Shown in pieces: positions 44,994 to 55,589 of a DNA stretch of 64,000 nucleotides (position 1 is its first letter; each line of letters opens with the position of its first letter). The DNA lies in assembly GCA_900470775.1 (NCBI GenBank), contig UCBZ01000040.1:248295-312294 (forward strand), in the 5' to 3' direction. Made by a program: the position numbers and the translations under genes. Origin of the DNA: Hyphomicrobiales bacterium (GTDB taxonomy: Bacteria > Pseudomonadota > Alphaproteobacteria > Rhizobiales > Beijerinckiaceae). The notes under the pieces were generated by a model. That model had not been told where the DNA came from. It worked only from the letters and a program-made list of their open reading frames with translations, and made no database searches.

Positions 44994-45950
44994 TCATTCC
45001 GGCTGGATTCCCGCCTTCTTGACGACGTCGGCCCACTTGCCGATCTCCGCCACGACGAAAGCCTTGAGTTCCTCGGGCGTGCTGGTTTCGGGCTCGATGC
45101 CGGCGGCCAGCAGCCGATCCTGCGTCGCCTTGTCCGCCATCGCGGCCATGAGCGCCCTGTGCAAGGCATCGACAATGGGCTTGGGTGTCTTGGCAGGCGC
45201 GAAAGCGGCAAACCACGCGGCGAGATCGTAACCGGGAACGCCGGCCTCGATCATCGTGGGCAGTTCCGGGGCAAGCGCGCTGCGCTTGGCGGTCGAAACC
45301 GCCAGACCATTGACCTTGCCGGCACGGACCTGCGGCATCGTCGTCGAGATGTCGGCAAAGACGATATCGATCTGCCCGCCGAGCAGATCGGTGATCGCCT
45401 GGGGGTTGCTGCGATAGGGCACATAGGTCAGGTCGAGACCGGCGAGCGATTTCAGCATCTCGCCCGCGATCCGCGACGAACTCGAACCTGCGCCGAAGGT
45501 CAGCTTGCCGGGATTGGCCTTAGCATAGGCGACGAGGTCCGCGACCGTTTTGGCCGGGACGGACGGATTCGTGGTCAGCGCCAGTGTGATCGTGCCGATC
45601 TTCCCGATCGCCTCGAAGCCGTCGACCGCATCGTACGGCACGGTTTTCAGCAGGCTCTGGTTGGCGCCATGCGTGGTGTTGGTGGTGATAAGGACCGTGT
45701 GCCCGTCGGGCTCGGCGCGCGCGACATTCTGGGCCGCGATCACGCCGCTGGCCCCGGCGAGATTCTCGACCACGACCGGTTTGCCCAAGGTCCTGCCGAC
45801 ATGCTCGCCGATGATGCGGGCGACTGAATCGGTGGCGCTGCCGGCGGCGAAAGGCACCACGAACTTGATGTTTCGGCTGGGGAATTCCTGCGCCTGGGCC
45901 GGCAGCGCCAGAGCGAGCCCTGCGGCGATGAGGGTGATGAGCGTCTTCAT
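44994..45950 (-). CDS. Tripartite tricarboxylate transporter (TctC/Bug) binding protein
   Basis: The 318-residue protein has a signal peptide (MKTLITLIAAGLALALPAQA) and the Bug fold: IKFVVPFAAGSATDSVARII, VENLAGASGVIAAQNVARAEPDG, YVPYRSNPQAITDLLGGQID and AGVPGYDLAAWF. It binds an organic acid in the periplasm; no TctA/TctB genes are near, as is common for this family. Start 45950 is set by a strong Shine-Dalgarno (45957-45963). The frame remains open upstream into the AtuA-like gene without a stop, so a fused 444-residue product is possible. It belongs to the AtuA cassette. Confidence 0.9.
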   Translation of the reverse strand: MKTLITLIAAGLALALPAQAQEFPSRNIKFVVPFAAGSATDSVARIIGEHVGRTLGKPVVVENLAGASGVIAAQNVARAEPDGHTVLITTNTTHGANQSLLKTVPYDAVDGFEAIGKIGTITLALTTNPSVPAKTVADLVAYAKANPGKLTFGAGSSSSRIAGEMLKSLAGLDLTYVPYRSNPQAITDLLGGQIDIVFADISTTMPQVRAGKVNGLAVSTAKRSALAPELPTMIEAGVPGYDLAAWFAAFAPAKTPKPIVDALHRALMAAMADKATQDRLLAAGIEPETSTPEELKAFVVAEIGKWADVVKKAGIQPE

Positions 45951-46328
45951 TGTCTGTCCTCCCTTGTTTTTTTCTTGCAGTGAATGGGTTCTGCCAGGGT
46001 CCGTATCGGCGGACGGCCCCTGCGAGCCATCGATATCCAGATCGAGCAGGGCCGAGCTCAGGCTCTTGCCGTGGGTGTCGAGCGCGAGAGATCGTGTGAC
46101 GCCGCCCCCCAGTGCCTGGCGCATCACAAAGTTCAGGGCGCTGAGACTCGGAATTTCGTAGCGGACCACCTTGCCGGCGACGACCCCGCCGAAATGCGCC
46201 CTGACCCGTTCGGCCGTGACCTCGCGCAGCAGCAGCGGATAATCCGCCGGATCATGGGCGATCAGCGACAGGTTCGAGATGTCGCCCTTGTCGCCTGAGC
46301 GCGAATGGGCAATGGCGCGCAGCTTCAT
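45951..46328 (-). CDS. AtuA-like small domain protein, no stop of its own
   Basis: About 126 codons starting MKLRAIAHSRSGDKGDISNLS, the AtuA-like (ferredoxin-fold) domain that follows AtuA proteins, with ADYPLLLREVTAERVRAHFGG and RYEIPSLSALNFVMRQALGGG. The domain is complete by about residue 100. It is usually a separate ~105-residue protein, but here no stop codon occurs before the tctC ATG, so translation would run in frame into the TctC signal peptide. A run of seven A bases on the coding strand (45967-45973) may mark the site of a lost frame. It starts 1 bp after the atuA stop. Confidence 0.75.
45957..45963 (-). promoter_or_regulatory. Shine-Dalgarno that fixes the tctC start
   Basis: GGGAGGA on the minus strand, six bases before the ATG at 45950. 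It argues that TctC is made independently even though the upstream frame is open. Confidence 0.8.
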
Positions 46329-46329
46329 C

Positions 46330-47670
46330 TCACGCCTCCAGCCAGGTGACGGCCGGCCGCACGCGCTCGCGCGGGATCATCACCGAGCGGACGCCGAGAA
46401 CCTCGCGCACCTGCCGGCTGACGCCGCCGCCGCCCGCCGGACCATTGGTGTAGAGCGCCTCGACCTCTTCGCCGATGCGCGCCGCGGCCGCAGCGCTGGT
46501 CGTGCGGGCCGCGACGCGCAGGCGCACCTCATAGGGCTCAGCGGCGCCGCTGCGCGACAGCCCTTCGCCGTGAAGAGCATCGAGACCGATCAGGTCGCAG
46601 CGCACCTCCTGCAGCGGCAACCCGGCCCGCGCCAGTCGCTCGCGGATGATGTCGCGCGCAAGCGCACCGCGTGCGACCGCCCCCGCGCCTGCATAGGAGA
46701 TCTGCCCCTCGCCCGTGAAGCCTTCCATCAGCCCAAGCGAAACCTTGAGTCCGTCCGGCCGCGCCCGCCCGCCAGCGCCGACCACACGCACGCGATCGGG
46801 ACCGATCTGCTCGACCGCGACCTGCGAGAAGTCCGCTGTGACGTCGGGCGTCAGGTAGCGCGCCGGGTCGTGGACCTCGTAGAGTATCTGCTCCTTGCAG
46901 GTCGCGGGCGAGACGCGCCCGCCACTGCCGGCAACCTTGGTGACGACAAGCCCGCCATCTTCGGCGAATTCTCCGATCGGAAAGCCGAGCCGGGCGAGAT
47001 CGGGCACGTCCTTGTAGCCGGGATCGGCGAAATAGCCGCCGGTCACCTGACCTGCGCATTCCAGCAGATGGCCCGCCAGCGTCGCCTGGCCGAGCCTTTG
47101 CCAATCGTCGAAGGCCCAGCCAAAGGCGTGGACGAGCGGCCCGACATAGAGCGAGGGGTCGGCCGCCCTGCCGGTGATGACGATGTCCGCGCCGCCGGCG
47201 AGCGCCGCCGCGATGGCCTCCGCACCAAGATAGGCATTCGCCGAGACGAGCGTGTCTCCGAGCTCGCCGACGCGCTGGCCGGTCTCGTCCAGGACGGTGT
47301 CGCGGTCGAGTTCCGCCAGGACGTCGTCGCCGGTGACGGCCGCGATGAGGAGCGCCCCGAGCCCAAGCTGGCGGGCGATCTCGCGCACGCGCTCAGCGGC
47401 CGCCAGCGGGTTGGCCGCGCCCATATTGGTGACGATGCGCGTGCCGCGCGCCCGGCAGGCCGGCAAAACCGCCTCGAACCGTGCCGCGAGCAACGGGTCG
47501 AATCCGCCCGCTGGGTCGCGGCGCCGGGCCTGTTGCGCCAGCGCGATCGTCCGCTCCGCCAGGCACTCGAAGACCAGATAGTCGAGATCGCCGTGCTCGG
47601 CGAGTTCCACGGCCGGATCGATCCGGTCTCCCGAGAACCCTGCTCCCGCCCCAAGCCGAACCTGTCGCAC
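46330..47670 (-). CDS. AtuA family (DUF1446) protein
   Basis: The 446-residue protein begins VRLGAGAGFSGDRIDPAVEL and LDYLVFECLAERTIAL, the signature of the acyclic terpene utilization AtuA family, followed by TNMGAANPLAAA, IVITGRAADPSLYVGPL and TNGPAGGGGVS. AtuA is needed for citronellol/geraniol-type degradation in Pseudomonas but its reaction is unknown, and most homologues work on other acids. I choose the GTG at 47670, behind AGGAGG, over an ATG at 47703. It heads an operon with the AtuA-like and tctC genes, divergent from lysR. Confidence 0.87.
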   Translation of the reverse strand: MRQVRLGAGAGFSGDRIDPAVELAEHGDLDYLVFECLAERTIALAQQARRRDPAGGFDPLLAARFEAVLPACRARGTRIVTNMGAANPLAAAERVREIARQLGLGALLIAAVTGDDVLAELDRDTVLDETGQRVGELGDTLVSANAYLGAEAIAAALAGGADIVITGRAADPSLYVGPLVHAFGWAFDDWQRLGQATLAGHLLECAGQVTGGYFADPGYKDVPDLARLGFPIGEFAEDGGLVVTKVAGSGGRVSPATCKEQILYEVHDPARYLTPDVTADFSQVAVEQIGPDRVRVVGAGGRARPDGLKVSLGLMEGFTGEGQISYAGAGAVARGALARDIIRERLARAGLPLQEVRCDLIGLDALHGEGLSRSGAAEPYEVRLRVAARTTSAAAAARIGEEVEALYTNGPAGGGGVSRQVREVLGVRSVMIPRERVRPAVTWLEA

Positions 47671-47712
47671 GCGCTGCCTCCTGCCGCGTCGCCAAGGGAA
47701 CACTCCGGCAGC

Positions 47713-47738
47713 GATCGAACAATTGAAATAATTCGATC
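47713..47738. promoter_or_regulatory. Candidate LysR operator in the atuA-lysR intergenic region
   Basis: GATCGAA (47713-47719) and TTCGATC (47732-47738) are perfectly inverted around 12 bases in an AT-rich gap of 87 bp between divergent genes. The arrangement fits a LysR-type regulator controlling atuA and itself. Confidence 0.6.
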
Positions 47739-47757
47739 TCAGTGATTATCTAAGACT

Positions 47758-48666
47758 ATGAATATCGATATCCGCCAGATGCGGGCCTTCCTCGCCGTCG
47801 CCGCGACGGGCAGCTTCACCCGCGCCGCCGGCCAGCTCGCCTTGTCCCAGCCAGCGCTGACCGTGCAGATTCGCAAGCTGGAGGAGGCGCTGTCCTTGCG
47901 CGTCTTCGACCGCAACACCCGCAGCGTCGCGCTCACCCGCGCCGGGCGCGATCTTTTGCCCGTGCTCGGCCGCCTGGTCCGCGAACTCGACACGGTCGTG
48001 GCCGACAGCCGCGAGCAGGCGAGCGCGCGTCGGGGCGTTGTCAGACTCGCGGTGCTGCCCTCGATCGCGTCGGGCATCCTTCCCGACGTGATCGCGCGGT
48101 TCCGCACCGCCCACCCGGACATCCTGTTCGTCTTGCGCGATGCCATCGCGGCGACCGTCAATGCCGCCACCCTGGCCGAGGAGGTCGACCTTGGCATTAC
48201 CGGCGGGCTGTTCGACACGCCGGAACTCGAGGCGCTGCTGACGACGCGCGATCACATGCATGCCGTCTTCCCGCGGGGCCATGCCCTGGACACGCCGGGC
48301 GACATCGTCCTTGCGGACCTCGCCCTCCACCCGCTGATCCTGATGGACGGCGCGACGAGTGTCCGGCAGGTCGTCGATCTGGCCTTCGTCACAGCCGGCC
48401 TGCAGCCTCTGGTCGCCGCCGAGGCCACTTATATGAGCACCGCCGCCGCGATGGTGCGGGCCGGCCTTGGCGCGGCGATCCTGCCCGGATCGGCGCAGGA
48501 GGTCCGGGCCTTGCCGGATCTGCGATCGCGGCGCATCGCCTCGCCCGCCTGCGTGCGGACGATCACGGTGATCCGTCGCACCGGCCGCACGCTGCCGCCG
48601 GCGAGCATGCTGTTCCTGGCGGAGCTGGAGCGGGCGCTGGCCGAGCCGATAGACGGCCGCGCCTGA
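47758..48666 (+). CDS. LysR family transcriptional regulator
   Basis: The 302-residue protein has the LysR helix-turn-helix (about 1-60: MRAFLAVAATGSFTRAAGQL, LSQPALTVQIRKLEEAL, LFDR-type VFDRNTRSVALTRAG) and a periplasmic-binding-fold effector domain (about 90-295). It is divergent from atuA and probably activates that operon when its organic acid inducer is present. It ends 3 bp from the ettA stop, at the near junction of the cassette. Confidence 0.92.
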   Translation: MNIDIRQMRAFLAVAATGSFTRAAGQLALSQPALTVQIRKLEEALSLRVFDRNTRSVALTRAGRDLLPVLGRLVRELDTVVADSREQASARRGVVRLAVLPSIASGILPDVIARFRTAHPDILFVLRDAIAATVNAATLAEEVDLGITGGLFDTPELEALLTTRDHMHAVFPRGHALDTPGDIVLADLALHPLILMDGATSVRQVVDLAFVTAGLQPLVAAEATYMSTAAAMVRAGLGAAILPGSAQEVRALPDLRSRRIASPACVRTITVIRRTGRTLPPASMLFLAELERALAEPIDGRA

Positions 48667-48669
48667 GTC

Positions 48670-50322
<1,653 letters not shown>

Positions 50323-50452
50323 GGGCGTGCGGGCTCCGCTTGCGGACTGACGGTCGGGCGTGTCGGGAAATCTGGCGCGTATGTAGCGAGGCTGGCCGAT
50401 GCCCGCAACCGCACGCTGTCACGAAGCGGCGGTATTCGCCCGCCCCTATGCC

Positions 50453-50998
50453 TCAGCGCCAGCTCCGGCCAGTCGCGTCGCTGCAGCCATAAGGCGGAAT
50501 CGCACGCGAAAAGCGCTCCTTCAGCCGTCCGCAGCCCCAGGTCCGCAGGCTCTCGGGCAGGCGGCTGTTGATCTCGATCCCGACCTCGTCATAGGGGCTC
50601 GTGGCATTGGCGACATAGTCGTACCAGCGGTAGCCGAGGGTGATGCCGAGGCCCGCGGCAATGGCGAAAACGAGCAAGGCGATCGTCCGGAGCGGGCCCA
50701 TCCTGACGGGGACCGGGATCGGCCTGCCCTGCGCAACCGCACGCCGCTGGCGCATCGCGTAAACCTGCGCGCAAAGGACCAGCGCCACGCCCAAACCGAT
50801 GGCGATGCCGCCATATTGCCCCAGGAGCGGCAGGATCTCGGCCTTGACGTGCTGCTGGCCGCCGCTATCGGGCACGACGAAACGCGAGCCGCCATCGACA
50901 CGTTCCCAGCCGGCGATCCTGGCGACGTAGAAGAAGGCAATTGCCCCGCCCGCGAAGAAGATCAGCGAGACCAGCCTGAGGCGGTTGGGTATCGACAT
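50453..50998 (-). CDS. Membrane protein of unknown function with three helices
   Basis: The 181-residue protein starts with a hydrophobic helix (LVSLIFFAGGAIAFFYVARI), a short polar loop (about 30-55), then two more helices (IAIGLGVALVLCAQVYAM and IALLVFAIAAGLGITLGYRW). The C-terminal 50 residues are soluble, with two cysteines (WGCG, YGCSD). No family is recognised. It is upstream of ettA in the same orientation, 130 bp away, with no sign of functional coupling. Confidence 0.75.
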   Translation of the reverse strand: MSIPNRLRLVSLIFFAGGAIAFFYVARIAGWERVDGGSRFVVPDSGGQQHVKAEILPLLGQYGGIAIGLGVALVLCAQVYAMRQRRAVAQGRPIPVPVRMGPLRTIALLVFAIAAGLGITLGYRWYDYVANATSPYDEVGIEINSRLPESLRTWGCGRLKERFSRAIPPYGCSDATGRSWR

Positions 50999-51158
50999 CG
51001 TGCCCTCCTAAAAGCAGGCGGCGCTCGTAGCGCAGCCGGGCCGGCCTGTCCACGCACGGAGCGCTCGCTCTCACGAAACCGCCATCGCGGCGCCAGCCTC
51101 TTCCGCCGGCCCGCCTTTTGCCTAAGCTCATGCCGCTGGGAGAATACGGGAGCGTCGC

Positions 51159-51983
51159 ATGAAGCCGTCATCGACCCTGAAGCGCATGGCACTGGTCATT
51201 GCCGCCGTGATGCCCGTCATCGCCGCATCCGCCCGCGCTCAATCCGACGAACCCGGCTGCCGGCCGGAGATGGCGTCGCTGCGCCTGCCGATCCAGCGCG
51301 TCAACCTTTCTCTCGCCAACCTGGCCAAGGGCGAGGTCCGCCTCACCTTCGTCGGCCACGCCACCTTCCTGATCGAGACGCCCGGCGGCATCAAGGTCGC
51401 GACCGACTACAACGACTATGTCCGTCCGCGCGAGACGCCCGACATCGCCACGATGAACAAGGCACATTCGACCCATAATTCGCGCAGCCCCGACCCCGCC
51501 ATCAAGCAGGTTCTCCCGGGCTGGGACCCGACCGGCGCAGGCGCGGCGAAGCACGACATCACCATGGGCGATCTGCGCGTGCGCAACGTCCCGACCAACA
51601 TCCGCTCCTATTCGGGTTCGACCGATTTCGACGGCAACTCGATGTTCGTCTTCGAGATCGGCGAACTCTGCATCGCCCATCTCGGCCATCTGCACCATCC
51701 GCTGGAGCCCGGCCACCTGCGTGCGCTCGGCCGCGTCGATGTCGTGCTGTTTCCGGTCGATGGCAGCTACACGCTGGACCAGGAGGGCATGCTGGAGGTG
51801 CTGAAGTCGCTGCAGGCACGGGTGATGATCCCCATGCACTTCTTCGGCGGCGGCACACTGAACCGCTTCCTCGCCCGCTCGCAGGACCTCTGGCCGATCG
51901 AGCGCCGCGAACAGCCGGTGATCACGGTCACCAAGGCCGGCCTGCCGACGAAGCCCACCGTGATCGTGCTGCCGGGGCACTAG
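51159..51983 (+). CDS. Exported metallo-beta-lactamase-fold hydrolase (UlaG-like)
   Basis: The 274-residue protein has a signal peptide (about 1-27, cleavage near ASARAQ). The mature part has RLTFVGHATFLIETPGGIKV, the start of the UlaG/RomA-like metallo-beta-lactamase fold, and later LGHLHHPLEPGHL, VLFPVDGSYTLD and MIPMHFFGGG. The canonical HxHxDH is not obvious: the segment NKAHSTHNSR stands where THxHxDH would be. It is probably a periplasmic metal hydrolase with altered ligands. The substrate is unknown. Confidence 0.8.
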   Translation: MKPSSTLKRMALVIAAVMPVIAASARAQSDEPGCRPEMASLRLPIQRVNLSLANLAKGEVRLTFVGHATFLIETPGGIKVATDYNDYVRPRETPDIATMNKAHSTHNSRSPDPAIKQVLPGWDPTGAGAAKHDITMGDLRVRNVPTNIRSYSGSTDFDGNSMFVFEIGELCIAHLGHLHHPLEPGHLRALGRVDVVLFPVDGSYTLDQEGMLEVLKSLQARVMIPMHFFGGGTLNRFLARSQDLWPIERREQPVITVTKAGLPTKPTVIVLPGH

Positions 51984-52107
51984 GTCCGCTACCGCTCCCC
52001 CTCGCCCTCCCGGACAACAACATTAACGGCTCGCTCAGCCTGATCACGGCCTTCCGTTGCGGCACACGCAGAGCATGGCATGCTTCCGCAAAACGGGAGT
52101 GTGATCC

Positions 52108-52437
52108 ATGAACCGCGCGCGCCTGACTGCAAGCCTGCTCGTCATCGCCTTCATCCTGCCGGCCAGCGCCGAGGCAGCAAGACTCCGCTTCGGCGGCGGC
52201 AAGCGAACATCGGATGTGCATTCGAATGCGGGCAGCAGCGGCGTCGCCGTGGTGCCAGGAATCTCGCGCTCATCCCGCCCGGCGACATCCGCCACCACCG
52301 CGACCGCGCCCGAGCGCGTCCCGTTTCCGCCCGCCAACGCCACCGCGCCGACCCTGCTGCGGCTGACAGCCAATGACGAGCCGAAGGCCTGGTGCCGCGG
52401 CGCGATGGTCGTCGGCGGTTTCTGCGTCGTCAACTAG
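52108..52437 (+). CDS. Small exported hypothetical protein
   Basis: The 109-residue protein has a clear signal peptide (MNRARLTASLLVIAFILPAS, cleavage near AEAA). The mature part is Ser/Thr/Ala/Pro-rich, with a C-terminal WCRGAMVVGGFCVVN containing two cysteines that could form a disulfide. No family is recognised. It converges on the Kef-type antiporter gene, 15 bp away. The signal peptide makes it likely to be real. Confidence 0.65.
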   Translation: MNRARLTASLLVIAFILPASAEAARLRFGGGKRTSDVHSNAGSSGVAVVPGISRSSRPATSATTATAPERVPFPPANATAPTLLRLTANDEPKAWCRGAMVVGGFCVVN

Positions 52438-52452
52438 CGCTTCGCGCAGCCC

Positions 52453-54270
52453 TCACGACGAGCCGATATCGCTGAGATCATCGGGCATGTTGCCGTGGAT
52501 CCTGCCCGCCGCCTTGGGCTTCGTCAGCGGCGCCGGGACGGGTGCGTTGCCGCGGACCAGGTCGATGCCTGCGTTGATGTCGCTGGCGACCTGAAGGTCG
52601 AGCCGCTCCTCGTCGCGGCGGCGGACATCCTCGGCGATCTCGAGCGCTTCCTCCTGCGGCACGCCCATGCCGAGCAGCACAGCCGTGCCAAAGGCCATCG
52701 CCGATTCGAAGGTCTCTCGGATCTGGAACGCGACGCCGGCGCGGATCAAATCCATCGAATGGCCGCGATCATAGGCGCGCACAAACAGCTTGGCATGCGG
52801 GAACGTCTCCTGCGCGACCGCGACGATGCGGTCGGCGGTGTTGCGGTTGTCGACGCAGACCAGGATCGCCTCGGCGCGTTCCGCCCCTGATGCATGCAGG
52901 ATCTCGGGGCGGGTTCCGTCGCCATAGTGCACCTTGAAACCGAAATCGGCGGCGGCCTTGATCAATTCGACGTCGACCTCGATGATCGAGACGCTGAAGC
53001 CGCGTGCCAGCAGCGCCTGACTGGCGACCTGGCCGAAGCGGCCGAAACCGATGATCAGCGAGCGGCCATTGAGGCCATCGGCCAGATCGATGCCATCGAG
53101 CGAGGCCTCCTCCGGAGGCATGAAGCGGTCGAGGGCAATCGCCAGGAGCGGCGTCAGGGCCATCGAGATGATCACGGTCGCGCTCGCCACCGCATTGACC
53201 TGCGTATCGAAGATGCCGGCTGAGAGCGCCGCGCCATAGAGAACGAAGGCGAACTCGCCGCCTTGGGAGAACAGCGCGACGCGCGTGATCGCCGCCCGCG
53301 TGGTCGAACGGAACAGCTTCGCCACGACGAAGATGCCGAGCGCCTTGACGCACATGAAGGCCAGGACGGCTCCGCCGATCAGCACCCATTGCTGGACAAT
53401 GACGCCGAGATCGAGCGACATGCCGACGGCCAGGAAGAACAGGCCAAGCAGAATACCGCGGAACGGCTCGATATCCGCCTCGAGCTGATGCCGGAAGCTC
53501 GATTCAGACAGCAGGACACCGGCCAGGAACGCACCCATCGCCATCGACAGACCGCCGAGCTGCATCGCCAGGGCCGAGCCGAGGACGACGAGCAGGGCAG
53601 CCGCCGTCATCACCTCGCGCGCCTGCGCCAAAGCGAGCAGCCGGAACATCGGATTGAGCAGATAGCGCCCGGCGATCACGAGCCCGGCGACGCAGGCGAC
53701 GCCGGTCCCGAATGACAGCCAGCCCTCGGCGTTCGGGTCCTTGACCGGGGCTAGGAGCGCCACGATGGCCAGCAGCGGCACGATGGCAAGGTCCTCGAGC
53801 AGCAGGATCGAGACCGCCTGCTGGCCCTGCGGCGTCGAGGTCTCGCCGCGCTCGTTGAGCATCTGCATGACGACGGCGGTGGAGGACAGGACGAAGCCCA
53901 TGCCGACGAGGAAGGCGGCCGGCAGCGGCAGGCCATAGGCATAGCCGACGCCCGTCAGCAGCGCCCCGCACAGCATGACCTGCGCCACGCCGAGACCGAA
54001 GATTTCGCGCCGGAGGTTCCACAGCCGAGACGGCTGCATTTCGAGCCCGATGATGAAGAGGAACATCACGACGCCGAATTCGGCGACGTGCAGCACCGAT
54101 TCAGGATTGTCGAACAGGCCGAGCCCATAAGGCCCGATGGCGAGGCCTGCCGTGAAATAGCCCAGCACGGAGCCCAGCCCGAGGCGCCTGAACAGCGGCA
54201 CCGCGACGACGCCGGCGCCCAGCAGGCTGACGACCTTGATCAGATCGCCCGTGACGCCTTCGACGGCCAT
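52453..54270 (-). CDS. Kef-type cation:proton antiporter with RCK domain
   Basis: The 605-residue protein has about 12 membrane helices of the CPA2 family (residues ~1-385: LGYFTAGLAIGPYGLGLFDN, GFVLSSTAVVMQML, LLLEDLAIVPLLAIVALL, LFSQGGEFAFVLYG), then an RCK/TrkA-N domain (about 405-520: SLIIGFGRFGQVASQALLARG) that binds NAD(H). It moves K+ or Na+ against protons, possibly under redox or electrophile control. The ATG at 54270, behind GGGGAGTGG, is preferred to 54312. No KefF/KefG partner is adjacent. Confidence 0.92.
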   Translation of the reverse strand: MAVEGVTGDLIKVVSLLGAGVVAVPLFRRLGLGSVLGYFTAGLAIGPYGLGLFDNPESVLHVAEFGVVMFLFIIGLEMQPSRLWNLRREIFGLGVAQVMLCGALLTGVGYAYGLPLPAAFLVGMGFVLSSTAVVMQMLNERGETSTPQGQQAVSILLLEDLAIVPLLAIVALLAPVKDPNAEGWLSFGTGVACVAGLVIAGRYLLNPMFRLLALAQAREVMTAAALLVVLGSALAMQLGGLSMAMGAFLAGVLLSESSFRHQLEADIEPFRGILLGLFFLAVGMSLDLGVIVQQWVLIGGAVLAFMCVKALGIFVVAKLFRSTTRAAITRVALFSQGGEFAFVLYGAALSAGIFDTQVNAVASATVIISMALTPLLAIALDRFMPPEEASLDGIDLADGLNGRSLIIGFGRFGQVASQALLARGFSVSIIEVDVELIKAAADFGFKVHYGDGTRPEILHASGAERAEAILVCVDNRNTADRIVAVAQETFPHAKLFVRAYDRGHSMDLIRAGVAFQIRETFESAMAFGTAVLLGMGVPQEEALEIAEDVRRRDEERLDLQVASDINAGIDLVRGNAPVPAPLTKPKAAGRIHGNMPDDLSDIGSS

Positions 54271-54360
54271 CCACTCCCCTTCCAGCCCAGCGCGGCCGCA
54301 CGACGCGGCCACGCTCAGTTAGGTACGCCGCACCGGCAAGGCAAATTCCCTGCCGTCCAG

Positions 54361-55374
54361 TCAGGAGCCGATCCGCACCGGCCGTCCTTCGACCGGATAG
54401 GCCGGGTCGCTATAGCCTGGCGTCGAAGGGTGGCCGGCTGGAACCAGCGCGTCCACCAGCGCCTCGTCCTCGGCCGTGAAGGCGATGTCGAGCGCAGCGA
54501 GATAGGCCTGCCACTGCTCCATCGTCCGGGGTCCGGCGATGGCCGCCGTCAGCAGCTTGTTGTTGAGCACCCAGCCGACCGCGAACTGGATCGGCGTGAG
54601 GCCGCGCTCGGCCGCATGGCGCTTGATCGTCTGGGCGATGACGAGGCTCTCCTCGCGCCATTCCGTCTGCATGATCCGCTTGTCGCCGCGCGCCGCGCGC
54701 GTGCCCTGCTGCGGCGCCTCGCCCGGCTCGTATTTCCCGGTCAGCACGCCGCGCGCCAGCGGCGAATAGGAGGCGACGCCGAGCCCGTAATAGCCGCAGG
54801 CCGGCAGATGCTCGACCTCGGGCATGCGGTTCATCGCATTGTAATAGGGCTGGCTGACGACCGGGCGGTCAATGCCGAGTTCGTCGCAGAGCCGGCAAAT
54901 CTCGGCGACGCGCCAGGAGCGGTAGTTCGAGACGCCGAAATAGCGGATCTTGCCTTGGCTCACGAGCTGCCCGATGGCCCGCACCGTCTCGGCCAGCGGC
55001 GTCGTGTGGTCCTCCTTGTGGAGGTAGTAGATGTCGATGAAGTCGGTGCCGAGCCGGGTCAGGCTCGCTTCGCAAGCCTGCAGCACCCATTTGCGCGAAA
55101 GCCCGCCCTGATTGGGGCCGGAGCCCATCGGATTGGCGAGCTTGGTCGCCAGCACCCAGTCATGCCGGCTGGCCGCGATGGCACGCCCGGTGATCTCCTC
55201 GGAGCGCCCCTCGGTGTAGACGTCCGCCGTGTCGATGAAGTTGATTCCGGCTTCGCGCGCATGATCGACGATGGCGCGCGAGGCGACCTCGTCGGTCGCG
55301 CCGCCGAACATCATCGTCCCCAGGCAGAGCGGCGACACCTTGAGGCCGGACCGGCCGAGTTGGCGATAGTCCAT
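54361..55374 (-). CDS. Aldo/keto reductase
   Basis: The 337-residue protein has the standard barrel: LGRSGLKVSPLCLGTMMFGG, INFIDTADVYTEGRSEE (catalytic Asp and Tyr), VLATKLANPMG (Lys), IYYLHKEDHTTP (His), and AIAGPRTMEQWQAYL, the NADPH loop. It is closest in type to the YajO/Tas-like group. The substrate cannot be inferred and no partner gene is near. It is upstream of the antiporter in the same orientation and divergent from fliK. Confidence 0.9.
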   Translation of the reverse strand: MDYRQLGRSGLKVSPLCLGTMMFGGATDEVASRAIVDHAREAGINFIDTADVYTEGRSEEITGRAIAASRHDWVLATKLANPMGSGPNQGGLSRKWVLQACEASLTRLGTDFIDIYYLHKEDHTTPLAETVRAIGQLVSQGKIRYFGVSNYRSWRVAEICRLCDELGIDRPVVSQPYYNAMNRMPEVEHLPACGYYGLGVASYSPLARGVLTGKYEPGEAPQQGTRAARGDKRIMQTEWREESLVIAQTIKRHAAERGLTPIQFAVGWVLNNKLLTAAIAGPRTMEQWQAYLAALDIAFTAEDEALVDALVPAGHPSTPGYSDPAYPVEGRPVRIGS

Positions 55375-55589
55375 CGAAACACTCCCATTCCCTCGGGCCG
55401 CCAGGCCCGAGCCCTGCGGAGTCCGGCAGAACCTGCCCCAGCCCTACCTGCCGCGCCACCACCATGCGCGCAGCCGCACCCTGCAAGGCGCGCGCCCGAA
55501 AGACCTGTGCCCGTCCTCGGCGGCCGGGCCGCAAGGAAATGCTTAACCTTTCGTGTCAGGGTTCGGCATTGCCCTTCTGGTCGGAGCCG

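Noticed and set aside
45966..45972. A-AAA-AAC heptamer on the minus strand as a programmed -1 frameshift site
   Set aside because: The zero frame already stays open into tctC and no downstream pseudoknot is apparent; the independent Shine-Dalgarno for tctC makes programmed shifting unnecessary.
51928..52433. Minus-strand ORFs opposite the small exported protein at 52108
   Set aside because: The plus-strand ORF has a clear signal peptide; the minus-strand translations do not resemble proteins.
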